This document shows positions 14,956 through 23,240 of a stretch of DNA of 64,000 nt, piece after piece. Made by a program: the position numbers and the translations under genes. The number at the start of each line of letters is the position of its first letter. The stretch's first letter is position 1. The notes beneath the pieces were generated by a model that saw nothing but the letters and a program-made list of their open reading frames with translations, ran no database searches and was not told where the DNA came from. Origin of the DNA: Anaerolineales bacterium (GTDB lineage Bacteria > Chloroflexota > Anaerolineae > Anaerolineales > Anaerolineaceae); contig JAGVAB010000075.1 in assembly GCA_020060485.1 (NCBI GenBank), positions 1 through 64,000 on the forward strand, read 5' to 3'.

Positions 14956-16233
14956 TTATTGCTCGTCCTCAGGTTCTTCCGATTTCTGGATGCGTTGCGC
15001 CCGCACATTGCGAATACTGCGGCCAGCCACCTGCTCCACGGTCAATATCCAGTCATTCACTTCCACTGTTTCGCCGCCTACTGGCACCAAGCCGATCTCG
15101 CCGTAAATGAAACCGGCCAGGGTATCTGCCACTTCACGCGTCAGGTGGGTGCCGATCAGGTCATTAAAATCATCAATATCGATCCGCCCCTGGAAAATGT
15201 ACTCGTCCACCGATATCTTCTCATAGGGCGCTTCTTCCTGCTGGTCATATTCATCACGGATCTCGCCCACGATTTCTTCCACAATATCTTCCAGGGTCAC
15301 CAAACCGGCCATGCCGCCATATTCATCCACCACAACTGAAAGGTGGATGCCTTTGGCCTGCATTTCTCGCAGCAGCTTGTCAACGCGTTTGGCTTCGGGA
15401 ATGAAATAAGCCGGACGCAGCAAGGGGCGGATCTCGCGGTTGGGGCCATTTTCACCTTCCACCTGCCACTCCAGCAGGTCTTTGGCATACAGCAAGCCGA
15501 TGATGTTATCGATGCTGTCTTCGTAAACCGGCAGGCGCGAATGGCCGGATTCGAGGGCCATCTTGATCGCTTCAGGCGGCGAGGTGTTGACATCCATGGC
15601 GAAAACATCAATACGCGGCACCATGATCTCGCGGCACAGGGTATCGCTGAAATGGAAGATGGAATAGATCATGCGGCGCTCGCTTTTTTCCAGTGTGCTT
15701 TCGCTGGAAAGGCCTTCCTCTGCCCAGATCTTAAGTTCGTCATCCGTAACCGAGGCCAGGCTGCGGTGAAGAATAGTATCAGGCCCCAGCATTTTCATTA
15801 ACAGGCTGGCCAGAGGACGAAAAATTGCATCCTGAAAATGCGCCACAGGCAGCAAACGCACTGTCCACAACTCTACGGTTTTCAACACCTGGCCTTCAAG
15901 AACAAACTCCATACAAAGTACGATGACAGCCCAGAGCGCCAGCCATAACAGGTTCCACCAGGGGACAGGTGAGCGCAGTACATAAGAAATCGTCAGCCAG
16001 CTTGCCACGCCAGCCATCATGAAATGCATCAGCACAACGCTCAAACGCAAGGTGGCTGGTAGATGACTGCGTTTCACCAATTGCAGGATATTGTCAACAG
16101 CAGAGGGATTTGCTTCAGCATATTGTTCCAGTTGGGACAGACGCAGATAAGTAAAACTGGCGCGCGAGGCTGTGAATAAAAGGTCCAACAACAAGAGCAC
16201 TGCCAAAAGCAGCCAGAGTAGGTCAGTTTCCAT
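14956..16233 (-). CDS. CorC/HlyC-family CBS-domain membrane protein (425 aa)
   Basis: Members of this DUF21-CBS-CorC family are linked to Mg2+/Co2+ transport or regulation. The start is METDLLWLLL at 16233, 11 bases inside the glmU end; the frame upstream is glmU sequence. Three to four membrane helices occupy about residues 3-135 (DUF21). Two CBS domains cover about 190-320, with IMVPRIDVFAMD and the hallmark VVVDEYGGMAGLVTLEDIVEEIVGEI. The C-terminal CorC_HlyC domain (about 335-415) follows, with GRIDIDDFN and ADTLAGFIYGEIG. It is the middle gene of a tightly packed glmU-corC-cdd operon. Confidence 0.92.
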   Translation of the reverse strand: METDLLWLLLAVLLLLDLLFTASRASFTYLRLSQLEQYAEANPSAVDNILQLVKRSHLPATLRLSVVLMHFMMAGVASWLTISYVLRSPVPWWNLLWLALWAVIVLCMEFVLEGQVLKTVELWTVRLLPVAHFQDAIFRPLASLLMKMLGPDTILHRSLASVTDDELKIWAEEGLSSESTLEKSERRMIYSIFHFSDTLCREIMVPRIDVFAMDVNTSPPEAIKMALESGHSRLPVYEDSIDNIIGLLYAKDLLEWQVEGENGPNREIRPLLRPAYFIPEAKRVDKLLREMQAKGIHLSVVVDEYGGMAGLVTLEDIVEEIVGEIRDEYDQQEEAPYEKISVDEYIFQGRIDIDDFNDLIGTHLTREVADTLAGFIYGEIGLVPVGGETVEVNDWILTVEQVAGRSIRNVRAQRIQKSEEPEDEQ

Positions 16234-17581
16234 CTTTGACTTTCGAATGTTGCAGCGGGTGGGCGGGAACGCCCACCACCGTGCTGCCAGCAGGCACATC
16301 TTTGGTCACCACTGCGCCAGCGCCCGTGCGTGCCCCGGCCCCAATTTTGACTGGCGCCACCAGCATGGTGTCGCTGCCGATGAAGACATTGTCTTCAATT
16401 TCGGTGGCATGCTTCTGCTTGCCGTCATAGTTGCAGGTGATCGTCCCGGCTCCGATATTCACATTTTCGCCGATCTGGGCATTGCCAATGTAGGAAAAAT
16501 GGCCCATTTTGGTGCCAGGCCCCAGATAAGAATCCTTTACCTCGCCGAAATTGCCCATGTGTACCCCGTTGGCCAGGTGAGCGCCTTTGCGCAGGCGGGC
16601 AAAGGGTCCCATGTCCACGCCATCTTCCAGCACGGCTTTTTCCAACACTGAGGCCAACACCTTGCAGCGATTGCCGGTGCGGGTATCAAACATGATGGTA
16701 TTGGGACCGATGACACAATTCTCGCCAATCACGGTTTCGCCATGCAGGTACGTATTGGGCCAGATGACGGTATCCTGCCCGATTTGCACCGCGGCATCGA
16801 TATAGGTCGATGCCGGGTCGATCAGGGTTACCCCGGCTTCCATCCAGTGGACGTTGATGCGTTGGCGCAAGATGGTCTCGGCTTCGGCCAGGTGCACGCG
16901 GGTATTGATGCCCACGGTTTCGCACTCGTCTTCGGCTGCCAGGGCCTGCACGGCCAGATTTTGGGCAACGGCGATCTCCACCAGGTCGGTCAGATAATAT
17001 TCGCCCTTGGGCGACAGCTTCACCTGGCGCAGCGCCGACCACAGCCAGGCATCCTGAAAACAATATGCGCCAACGTTCAGCTCGCGGATCGCCAACTGTT
17101 CGGGGGTGGCCTGGGCTTCTTCCACAATGGCGGCCACAGTGCCATTTGCTGCCCGCACCACGCGCCCAAAGCCGCGCGGGTTTTCAGAGACGACGGTCAA
17201 CATGGTCAACGGCCCGGCATTGGCAGCCTGCGTGCGAACCAGCTCTTGCAGGGTCTCGGCGCGCAGCAAAGGCATGTCGGCGCTGATTACCACTACCAGG
17301 TCGGCCTCGCCAGCAGTCACCGCTTCGGCGGCCTGCACGGCGTTGGCTGTGCCAAGCTGCTGCTCCTGCACGGCAAAACGGGCTGTGGCGCCGGCGGTCT
17401 GGCGCACCTGATCGGCGCCATGCCCCACCACGACTACAGGCATTTCACACCCCACGCTGGCGGCCAGGTCGAGCGAATAGGCGATCAATGGTCTGCCGCC
17501 TAGGGGATGCAGAACTTTGGGAAGAGCGGAGCGCATGCGGGTTCCCTGCCCCGCTGCCAGGATGATTGCTGTAACCTTCAT
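16223..17581 (-). CDS. glmU: Bifunctional GlcN-1-P acetyltransferase / GlcNAc-1-P uridylyltransferase
   Basis: Makes UDP-GlcNAc from glucosamine-1-phosphate in two steps for cell-envelope synthesis. The N-terminal nucleotidyltransferase begins ILAAGQGTRMRSALPKVLHPLGGRPL, with QQLGTANAV and ISADMPLL further on. The C-terminal left-handed beta-helix has hexapeptide repeats (VIGENCVIGPNT, NIGAGTITCNYDGKQKHATEIEDNVFIGSD). The His of GPFARLR... and the acetyltransferase Lys/His surroundings match the family. The start is ATG 17581 with AAAGGAG, rather than TTG 17602. First gene of the operon with corC and cdd. About 452 aa, normal. Confidence 0.95.
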   Translation of the reverse strand: MKVTAIILAAGQGTRMRSALPKVLHPLGGRPLIAYSLDLAASVGCEMPVVVVGHGADQVRQTAGATARFAVQEQQLGTANAVQAAEAVTAGEADLVVVISADMPLLRAETLQELVRTQAANAGPLTMLTVVSENPRGFGRVVRAANGTVAAIVEEAQATPEQLAIRELNVGAYCFQDAWLWSALRQVKLSPKGEYYLTDLVEIAVAQNLAVQALAAEDECETVGINTRVHLAEAETILRQRINVHWMEAGVTLIDPASTYIDAAVQIGQDTVIWPNTYLHGETVIGENCVIGPNTIMFDTRTGNRCKVLASVLEKAVLEDGVDMGPFARLRKGAHLANGVHMGNFGEVKDSYLGPGTKMGHFSYIGNAQIGENVNIGAGTITCNYDGKQKHATEIEDNVFIGSDTMLVAPVKIGAGARTGAGAVVTKDVPAGSTVVGVPAHPLQHSKVKDGN

Positions 17582-17720
17582 TGTTTTGCCTGCTCCTTTC
17601 AAACCAGCTGCTTCAAAAGACCATGCCGGGAAATTGTGCTTTCGTTGGACATTAGCAATACGGGCTTTGCACTGCCGAAGCGGCGCAAAGCCCGTCTGCG
17701 AGGGCAGCGTTTGAAAATTG

Positions 17721-17791
17721 CAGGGGCGCCTGGATTCGAACCAAGATTCACGGATTCAAAGTCCGGTGTGCTGCCGTTGCACCACGCCCCT
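17721..17791 (-). tRNA. tRNA-Gln (anticodon UUG)
   Basis: The minus strand folds as a cloverleaf: acceptor AGGGGCG with CGCCCCT, D arm GTGC/GCAC, anticodon loop CTTTGAA with UUG, and T arm CTTGG TTCGAAT CCAGG with the GTTCGAATCC consensus. The 27-43 position of the anticodon stem is a C/T mismatch. CCA is not encoded (the sequence after the discriminator G is CAA). About 140 bases before glmU on the same strand. Confidence 0.95.
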
Positions 17792-17862
17792 AAATTCGTT
17801 CCGTTTGGAACATGGACACCTGATTTTAACACGTTTTCAGGAAAACTGGCAATAGCATTGAA

Positions 17863-17891
17863 TTGTCATCTTTTGAAAATTGTGCTATAAA
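17863..17891 (+). promoter_or_regulatory. Sigma70-like promoter upstream of the binding-protein gene
   Basis: TTGTCA (17863-17868), 17 bases, TATAAA (17886-17891). The start codon is about 270 bases downstream, so this implies a long leader if it is used for the gene at 18167. The remaining 17892-18166 stretch holds no recognised gene. Confidence 0.45.
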
Positions 17892-18166
17892 TTACTTGTC
17901 CGTATTCTATATGATTGGCTTTCAAACAGTCAATTCGTGCCTGACCATCATCACATTATCGCTATTGTACCAGCAGGCTTTATTCCTTTTAGCAGTATTT
18001 CTTTCAAATTTTGCGCCGCTATCCGCAGCCCCAAAGCGGTTTGATTTTCCTGAATGTTATTTTACTACCTGTTAACCTTGAGCCAAAAAGAAAGGAGGCC
18101 CCATCGAGAGATTCCTGATTCATGTGCAGTAAAAAACATACTATCAAATTTGGAGGAGAAAAAAAT

Positions 18167-19948
18167 ATGTCTCGCAGAAAATCCATACTGGCAATCAGCC
18201 TGCTCATTGTTGTCACCATGATTTTGACCGCATGTCAGCCTGCTGCTGCACCTGGCTCGGTCGTACAGACTGTTGTTGTGCAGCAAGAAGGTGAACAAGT
18301 GGTCGTGGTTGTAGAAGGCGAAGAAGCCGCTGCTCAAACTGGCGCCGAGAAGGTGCTGCGGCTCAGCTATAACCAGGACTTTCCCACCATCGACCCGTCT
18401 TTGGCCTGGGATGTAAGCGGTATTCTGATCATCGAATCCACTTCTGTGGGTTTGACCCGTCAGAACGAACAGACCGCCCAAAATGAACTGGGCATGGCCA
18501 CCGAATACACCGTCTCTGATGATGGCCGGGTTTATACCTTCACACTTCGCGAAGGTGTGCCCTGGGTGCGCTGGGATGCCATCCAGAAGAAGGTTGTGGA
18601 AGTGCCGGATTGCGAAGGCAATCCCCGCATGGTCACGGCATACGATTTTGAATACGGCATGCGCCGCACCATGGACCCTGCCACTGGCGCAGACTATGCC
18701 TGGCTGTCAGGTGACGTGATCGAGGGCGCCAAGCCTTTCGTGGATGGCGACACCGATGACTTCAGTACTGTGGGCGTCAAGGCTCTGGATGAAAAGACCC
18801 TGGAGATCAGTTTTATTGATCCTGCAGTGTACAACCTGAGTATTGCTGGCTTGTGGTTTAACCATGCCATGCCCGAATGGCTGATCGATGGCGACGATTG
18901 CAGCGAAGGCCGCGGCGACCGATGGGTTGAGACTGGCTTCTTCCAGGGTTATGGCCCCTTCACCCTGAAGGAATGGATCCATGACTCCGAACTGACCCTG
19001 GTCAAGAACCCCTTCTGGCCCGGCGATGATGTCGTTCCTTCCCCCAAGATTGATGCCATCACCTGGAAGATCATCCCCACCAGCAGCTCACTGGCTGAAT
19101 TTGAAGCCGGTAACCTGGACGTGACTGCCTTCCCCGCCGGTGACCATGAGCGCATTATGACCCACCCCGATTACTCCCAGTGGCTCTATCCAACCAACAC
19201 CCTGGGCACTGAATTCTACAGCATCAATACACAACTGGCCCCAACCGATGATGTGCGCGTCCGCAAAGCCCTTTCCATGGCGATCGATCGCGAGGCATTG
19301 GTGCAGGTCGTCAAGAGTGGTGTTGTGGCCCCCTATTTCTGCAATCCTGGTGCAGCCGGCTGCCCGCAAGTTGCCGACTACCCCGATCTGGGCGTGAAAT
19401 ATGACCCGGAAGGCGCCAAAGCTTTGTTGCAAGAATATCTGGATGAGACCGGACAGACTGCGGCGGGCCTGAACATCGTATTGATGTTCAATACGGCTGA
19501 AGCTCACAAGCTGCGCGCTGAAGCTGTCCAGCAAATGTGGAAGGACACCCTGGGTGTGGAAGTCCAGTTGACCAACCAGGAATGGGCTGTTTACAGGGTT
19601 ACCCGCAAAGAAGGCAATGAAAATCTCTATCGCAGCAGTTGGGTGCAGGATTACCCGGATGCCAACAACTTCCTAAAGGAAGTTTTCTCCACTGGCGGCG
19701 CCTACAGCGAGGTGGTGGACTGGACCAGTGCTGAATTTGATGCCCTGTGCGCCGAAGCCAGCAAGGAAGCTGATCCCGTGGCCCGCATGGCGCTCTATGC
19801 CCAGGCTGAGAAGATCCTTATTGAGGATGAAGCTGTGATCGCACCTTTGGCCTGGTACAGCGGCTATTCCATTGTGCGCCCCGAAGTCAAGGCTTTCGTT
19901 TCCCTCACAGGCTACGATCGCTACGAGAAGTGGGATATTCAACGATAA
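18167..19948 (+). CDS. Oligopeptide-type ABC transporter substrate-binding lipoprotein (593 aa)
   Basis: A family 5 solute-binding protein, which captures peptides or similar solutes outside the membrane. MSRRKSILAISLLIVVTMILTAC is a lipoprotein signal with lipobox LTAC, and a short linker (APGSVVQTVVV) follows. Body features include DPSLAWD, VGLTRQNEQTAQNEL, YDFEYGMRRTMDPATG and VRVRKALSMAIDREALV, the SBP_bac_5 core. The start at 18167 has GGAGGAG upstream; earlier in-frame ATGs lack a signal peptide. It is followed on the same strand by a close paralogue at 20376, and no permease gene is adjacent. The opp permeases on the opposite strand may serve it. Confidence 0.92.
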   Translation: MSRRKSILAISLLIVVTMILTACQPAAAPGSVVQTVVVQQEGEQVVVVVEGEEAAAQTGAEKVLRLSYNQDFPTIDPSLAWDVSGILIIESTSVGLTRQNEQTAQNELGMATEYTVSDDGRVYTFTLREGVPWVRWDAIQKKVVEVPDCEGNPRMVTAYDFEYGMRRTMDPATGADYAWLSGDVIEGAKPFVDGDTDDFSTVGVKALDEKTLEISFIDPAVYNLSIAGLWFNHAMPEWLIDGDDCSEGRGDRWVETGFFQGYGPFTLKEWIHDSELTLVKNPFWPGDDVVPSPKIDAITWKIIPTSSSLAEFEAGNLDVTAFPAGDHERIMTHPDYSQWLYPTNTLGTEFYSINTQLAPTDDVRVRKALSMAIDREALVQVVKSGVVAPYFCNPGAAGCPQVADYPDLGVKYDPEGAKALLQEYLDETGQTAAGLNIVLMFNTAEAHKLRAEAVQQMWKDTLGVEVQLTNQEWAVYRVTRKEGNENLYRSSWVQDYPDANNFLKEVFSTGGAYSEVVDWTSAEFDALCAEASKEADPVARMALYAQAEKILIEDEAVIAPLAWYSGYSIVRPEVKAFVSLTGYDRYEKWDIQR

Positions 19949-19974
19949 TCCTTTTCCCGCTTTCAAAAAACAAC

Positions 19975-20000
19975 CATGCCGCCCCGTACGGGGCGGCATG
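19975..20000 (+). terminator. Perfect 26-bp palindrome after the first binding protein
   Basis: CATGCCGCCCCGT and ACGGGGCGGCATG are exact complements with no loop spacer. The plus-strand flank lacks a strong T-run, while the minus strand has one. It lies 27 bases after the stop codon and is likely a terminator or mRNA-stabilising hairpin. Confidence 0.6.
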
Positions 20001-20008
20001 GCTATTGT

Positions 20009-20044
20009 CAAACCGCAGACTGAGCTTGTCGAGGTGTCGGTTTG
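20009..20044. repeat. REP-like 36-bp palindromic repeat, copy 1
   Basis: Begins CAAACCG and ends CGGTTTG, with the core TGAGCTTGTCGAGGT. Related copies occur at 44048-44082 and 58846-58881. It lies in the gap after the first binding-protein gene; the rest of 20045-20375 shows no gene. Confidence 0.6.
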
Positions 20045-20375
20045 ATTTAATCGTGAATTTGGGATAAAGAGATTTGGGGGGAGTTTTGGCGGTTTTTTGT
20101 TATCCCGAACTGAGATTATTTACAATCTGCTTACAAACCATTTTTCAGCATACGAATATGATATAAATACGCAGTTGGTCTGACCAGCCTGGGTGATCTT
20201 TCCACACCAGTATTGCTCACTAATTTTACATCAATCCATTTAACCGGCTTTTTTGTTACAGAGCCAGTCTGGATGGAGTACCAAACTTAAAGTCTTCTTG
20301 GTGGTTCCTGGGCTTTCATAGAACGCCAAATAGAAGCGGGTTTTCCCGCGGTCTTAAACTCTGGAGGAAAATACC

Positions 20376-22064
20376 ATGCCACGTTCCAAACACCTTTTTT
20401 CCATATGTTTGTTCATCCTTGGTTCAATGCTCCTGGCCGCTTGCAAGGAGACGGCCAAGACAGTGCAAAAAGATTTACGGCTTGCGCTGAGTGAAGAATT
20501 TACCGGCCTGGACCCTGCTCTGGCTGTGAATCAGGCCAGCATTCAATTGGTCGATGAAGTCACGGTGGGGTTAACCCGTCAGAATGAGCAGACCGCCCAG
20601 AATGAGCTAGCCATGGCTACTGGTTACAAAATTTCTGAGGATGGAAGGGTTTACACTTTTGCCATCAGGGATGATGTGCCCTGGGTGCAATGGGATGCAA
20701 GTCGTAATAAGGTTGTTTACGCGCGGGATTGTGCCAACCAGCCTCGCAAGGTTTCTGCGTACGATTTTGAATATGGTATGCGGCGTACGATGACTCCCGC
20801 TACCGGAGCGGAATATGCATTCCTGCAAGGTCTGGTGATTGAAGGCGCCCAGGCTTTCATCAATGGCGAAACCGAGGATTTCAACACAGTAGGCGTTAAG
20901 GCGCTGGATGCCAAAACCCTTGAGATCAGGTTCAAAGAACCCGCTGCCTATAATCTGAGTATTGCCGGATTGTGGTTCAACCATGCCATGCCCAGGTGGT
21001 TGATCGAGGGTGATGAATGTACCCAGGGGCGCGGAGAACTCTGGACGGATGATGAATTCTTTCAGAGTTATGGGCCTTTTGTGCTGAAACAGCACATTCC
21101 CAACAAACGGATCATCATGGCAAGAAATCCATTCTGGCCTGGCACAGATGTTGTCCCTTCACCGAAGCTCAATTCCATTACCTGGGAGTATATGCCGCCC
21201 AGTGCTGCTCTGGCTGAATTTGAAGAAGGCAATCTGGATGTGACGGGTTTTCCTCCGGATGAATATGAACGCATGATGACCCACCCCGAGTATTCGCGCT
21301 GGCTATACCCTACCAGGGATTTGGGTACAGAGTTTTACAGCTTCAATACCCAATTAGCGCCCACCGATGATGTGCGTGTGCGCCGGGCTTTGTCAATGGC
21401 TATTGATCGTAATATCCTTGTGCAAGTTTCCAAAAGTGGGATTGTGGCCCCTTATTTTTGCAACCCTGGTGCAACCGGCTGCCCGCAGCTTGATGATTAT
21501 TATAATTTGGGAATCAAATACGATCTGACCAGTGCCCAGCATTTGCTCCAGAGTTATTTGAACGAAACAGGTCAAACCGCAGAGCAATTGAAGATCGTGT
21601 TGATGTATAACACCAGTGAAAACAATAAACTACGTGCCGAAACCGTGATAAATATGTGGAAATACGCCCTGGGGGTGAACGCTGATCTGGTCAGTCAGGA
21701 TTGGACGGACTATAAAAACACCCGCAAGGAAGGCAAAGAAAATGTTTACCGCAGCAGCTGGGTTCAGGATTATCCAGATGCCAATAATTTCCTTAAGGAA
21801 GTATTTGCCACCGGTGGAGCTTACAGTGATGTGGTGGACTGGAACAGTCCTGAATTTGATACGCTCTGTGCCCAAGCTGCCCTGGAAACTGATCCCGCCG
21901 CACGCATGGCGCTTTACGCCAGTGCAGAAAAGATACTGGTTGAGGAGCAGGCTGTGATCGCTCCTCTGATCTGGTACAGCGATTGGGTCATTGTGCGCCC
22001 TTCGGTCAAGGCTCCGGTTTCAATCACTGGTTACAATCGCTACGAAAAATGGGAAATCAGATGA
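20376..22064 (+). CDS. Second oligopeptide-type substrate-binding lipoprotein (562 aa)
   Basis: Signal MPRSKHLFSICLFILGSMLLAACKE has lipobox LAAC. The mature part closely tracks the 18167 gene (shared NEQTAQNEL, AYDFEYGMRRTM, YCSN-like and VVDWNSPEFDTLCAQA stretches), so the pair looks like a tandem duplication. The long acidic-linker segment after the lipobox of the first copy is shortened here. GGAGG precedes ATG 20376. No permease follows; the next gene is convergent. Same SBP_bac_5 family, so peptides or nickel-like solutes are possible, and substrate cannot be told from sequence. Confidence 0.92.
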   Translation: MPRSKHLFSICLFILGSMLLAACKETAKTVQKDLRLALSEEFTGLDPALAVNQASIQLVDEVTVGLTRQNEQTAQNELAMATGYKISEDGRVYTFAIRDDVPWVQWDASRNKVVYARDCANQPRKVSAYDFEYGMRRTMTPATGAEYAFLQGLVIEGAQAFINGETEDFNTVGVKALDAKTLEIRFKEPAAYNLSIAGLWFNHAMPRWLIEGDECTQGRGELWTDDEFFQSYGPFVLKQHIPNKRIIMARNPFWPGTDVVPSPKLNSITWEYMPPSAALAEFEEGNLDVTGFPPDEYERMMTHPEYSRWLYPTRDLGTEFYSFNTQLAPTDDVRVRRALSMAIDRNILVQVSKSGIVAPYFCNPGATGCPQLDDYYNLGIKYDLTSAQHLLQSYLNETGQTAEQLKIVLMYNTSENNKLRAETVINMWKYALGVNADLVSQDWTDYKNTRKEGKENVYRSSWVQDYPDANNFLKEVFATGGAYSDVVDWNSPEFDTLCAQAALETDPAARMALYASAEKILVEEQAVIAPLIWYSDWVIVRPSVKAPVSITGYNRYEKWEIR

Positions 22065-22070
22065 GCCTGA

Positions 22071-22106
22071 CACAGCAGGCCGCCCTGTTCGGGGCGGCCT
22101 GCTGTG
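22071..22106. terminator. Bidirectional hairpin between convergent genes
   Basis: CACAGCAGGCCGCCC (22071-22085) and GGGCGGCCTGCTGTG (22092-22106) pair perfectly around TGTTCG. It separates the binding-protein gene from the convergent response-regulator gene at 22126. Confidence 0.75.
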
Positions 22107-22125
22107 TTCGTAGAGAACATTGCGG

Positions 22126-23178
22126 TCAGCCTTTGTCCTGTCGCGGGGTAAGGCCGCGCTTTTTGGCTTCTTCATAGGACAGGGATTCTGCACCTGATTT
22201 GACCTTGATTTCCGGGACTTCTTCCCAGAAGGCATCCACATCCTGCTTGCGCAAAACCTCTTCCGGCTGGGATAAAAGCGCTGCCAGATCCTCTTCCAAC
22301 TGTCCATTTTCTGCCAATTCAACCTCCTTAATGGTTTCAGCGGGTTGTTTCTCTGATTGCTCAACCAGTCCCATCTCTTGCAGGGTTTTGATCAGTTCCG
22401 GCAGGGCAACGGTTGTGGCTTCAAAAGCTACCGCCGGGCGGATTGCTGTGCGACCGCTTTTTAGAACGCTGATCAGGGAATAATTACCCACTGGCGCTGT
22501 TAGCATCAGGTCGAAATTTTTACCGCTGAAGGCAAGTACATTTTCGGGTACGTCTTTGCCCAGCAAACTGGAGATCGCATCCCCGGCGTGTAATACGTTT
22601 ACTATCTGGGGTGCCCATTTTGATTCGAAATCTTCAACCGGCAGTTCACCGCTTAATTGTATGATCTTGCCCTCTTGATCCAGCAAGATCACCGCCAGGG
22701 CGCTAAGCTCCTGGCGCAGAGCTGCCAGGATGTCCGAAAGGTGCTTCTCCCGGGTTGGAACTGCGGGTGTTTCCAGTTCCATTTGCTCTGCCAGAGGCTT
22801 GATGCCTTGATTCTCCAATCCAAACAGGCCGGTTACCTTGTCCAGCAAGATTTCGAGATCGAAAGGTTTTTCGAAGAAGGCATCCACTTTTAACTTTTTT
22901 GCAGATTCTTCATGGTTGGCGTCTTTGATGCCTGTAACCAGGATCACTTTCATTACCGGGTGCAGGCGGCGCATACGGCCTACCAACTCCAGACCATCCA
23001 TGCCAGGCAGACGGATGTCGGTTAACAGCAAATCGATCTTGTGGTAATTTGCCTCCAGCAAGGCTTCTTCGGCTGAAGGCACGACCATAATATTCAGGGA
23101 AGGCGCCACTGTCCTCAACGCCGTTTGCCATAAACGGCCCAAATCGAGAGCATCGTCTACGATCAAAACCCGATCCAT
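22126..23178 (-). CDS. Response regulator with roadblock-like C-terminal half (350 aa)
   Basis: The N-terminal receiver domain (about 1-120) has DD at 8-9, the phosphorylatable Asp in LLLTDIRLPGMDGLEL, Thr in ILVTGIKD and Lys in FFEKPFDLEILLDK. The C-terminal 150 residues carry no DNA-binding domain; LSALAVILLDQEGKIIQLSG and FSGKNFDLMLTAPVGNYSLISVL resemble a Roadblock/LC7-type beta-sheet fold (tentative). Acidic C-terminal tail. Start ATG 23178 with AAAGGGTG upstream. It is 62 bases downstream of the second opp binding protein on the same strand, so it may be co-transcribed. The kinase is not in the window. Confidence 0.82.
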   Translation of the reverse strand: MDRVLIVDDALDLGRLWQTALRTVAPSLNIMVVPSAEEALLEANYHKIDLLLTDIRLPGMDGLELVGRMRRLHPVMKVILVTGIKDANHEESAKKLKVDAFFEKPFDLEILLDKVTGLFGLENQGIKPLAEQMELETPAVPTREKHLSDILAALRQELSALAVILLDQEGKIIQLSGELPVEDFESKWAPQIVNVLHAGDAISSLLGKDVPENVLAFSGKNFDLMLTAPVGNYSLISVLKSGRTAIRPAVAFEATTVALPELIKTLQEMGLVEQSEKQPAETIKEVELAENGQLEEDLAALLSQPEEVLRKQDVDAFWEEVPEIKVKSGAESLSYEEAKKRGLTPRQDKG

Positions 23179-23240
23179 GATTCACCCTTTCAAAGCTCGA
23201 TGATCAGCTTTCCACAAGATGTTTGACAAGCAGACCTGCT

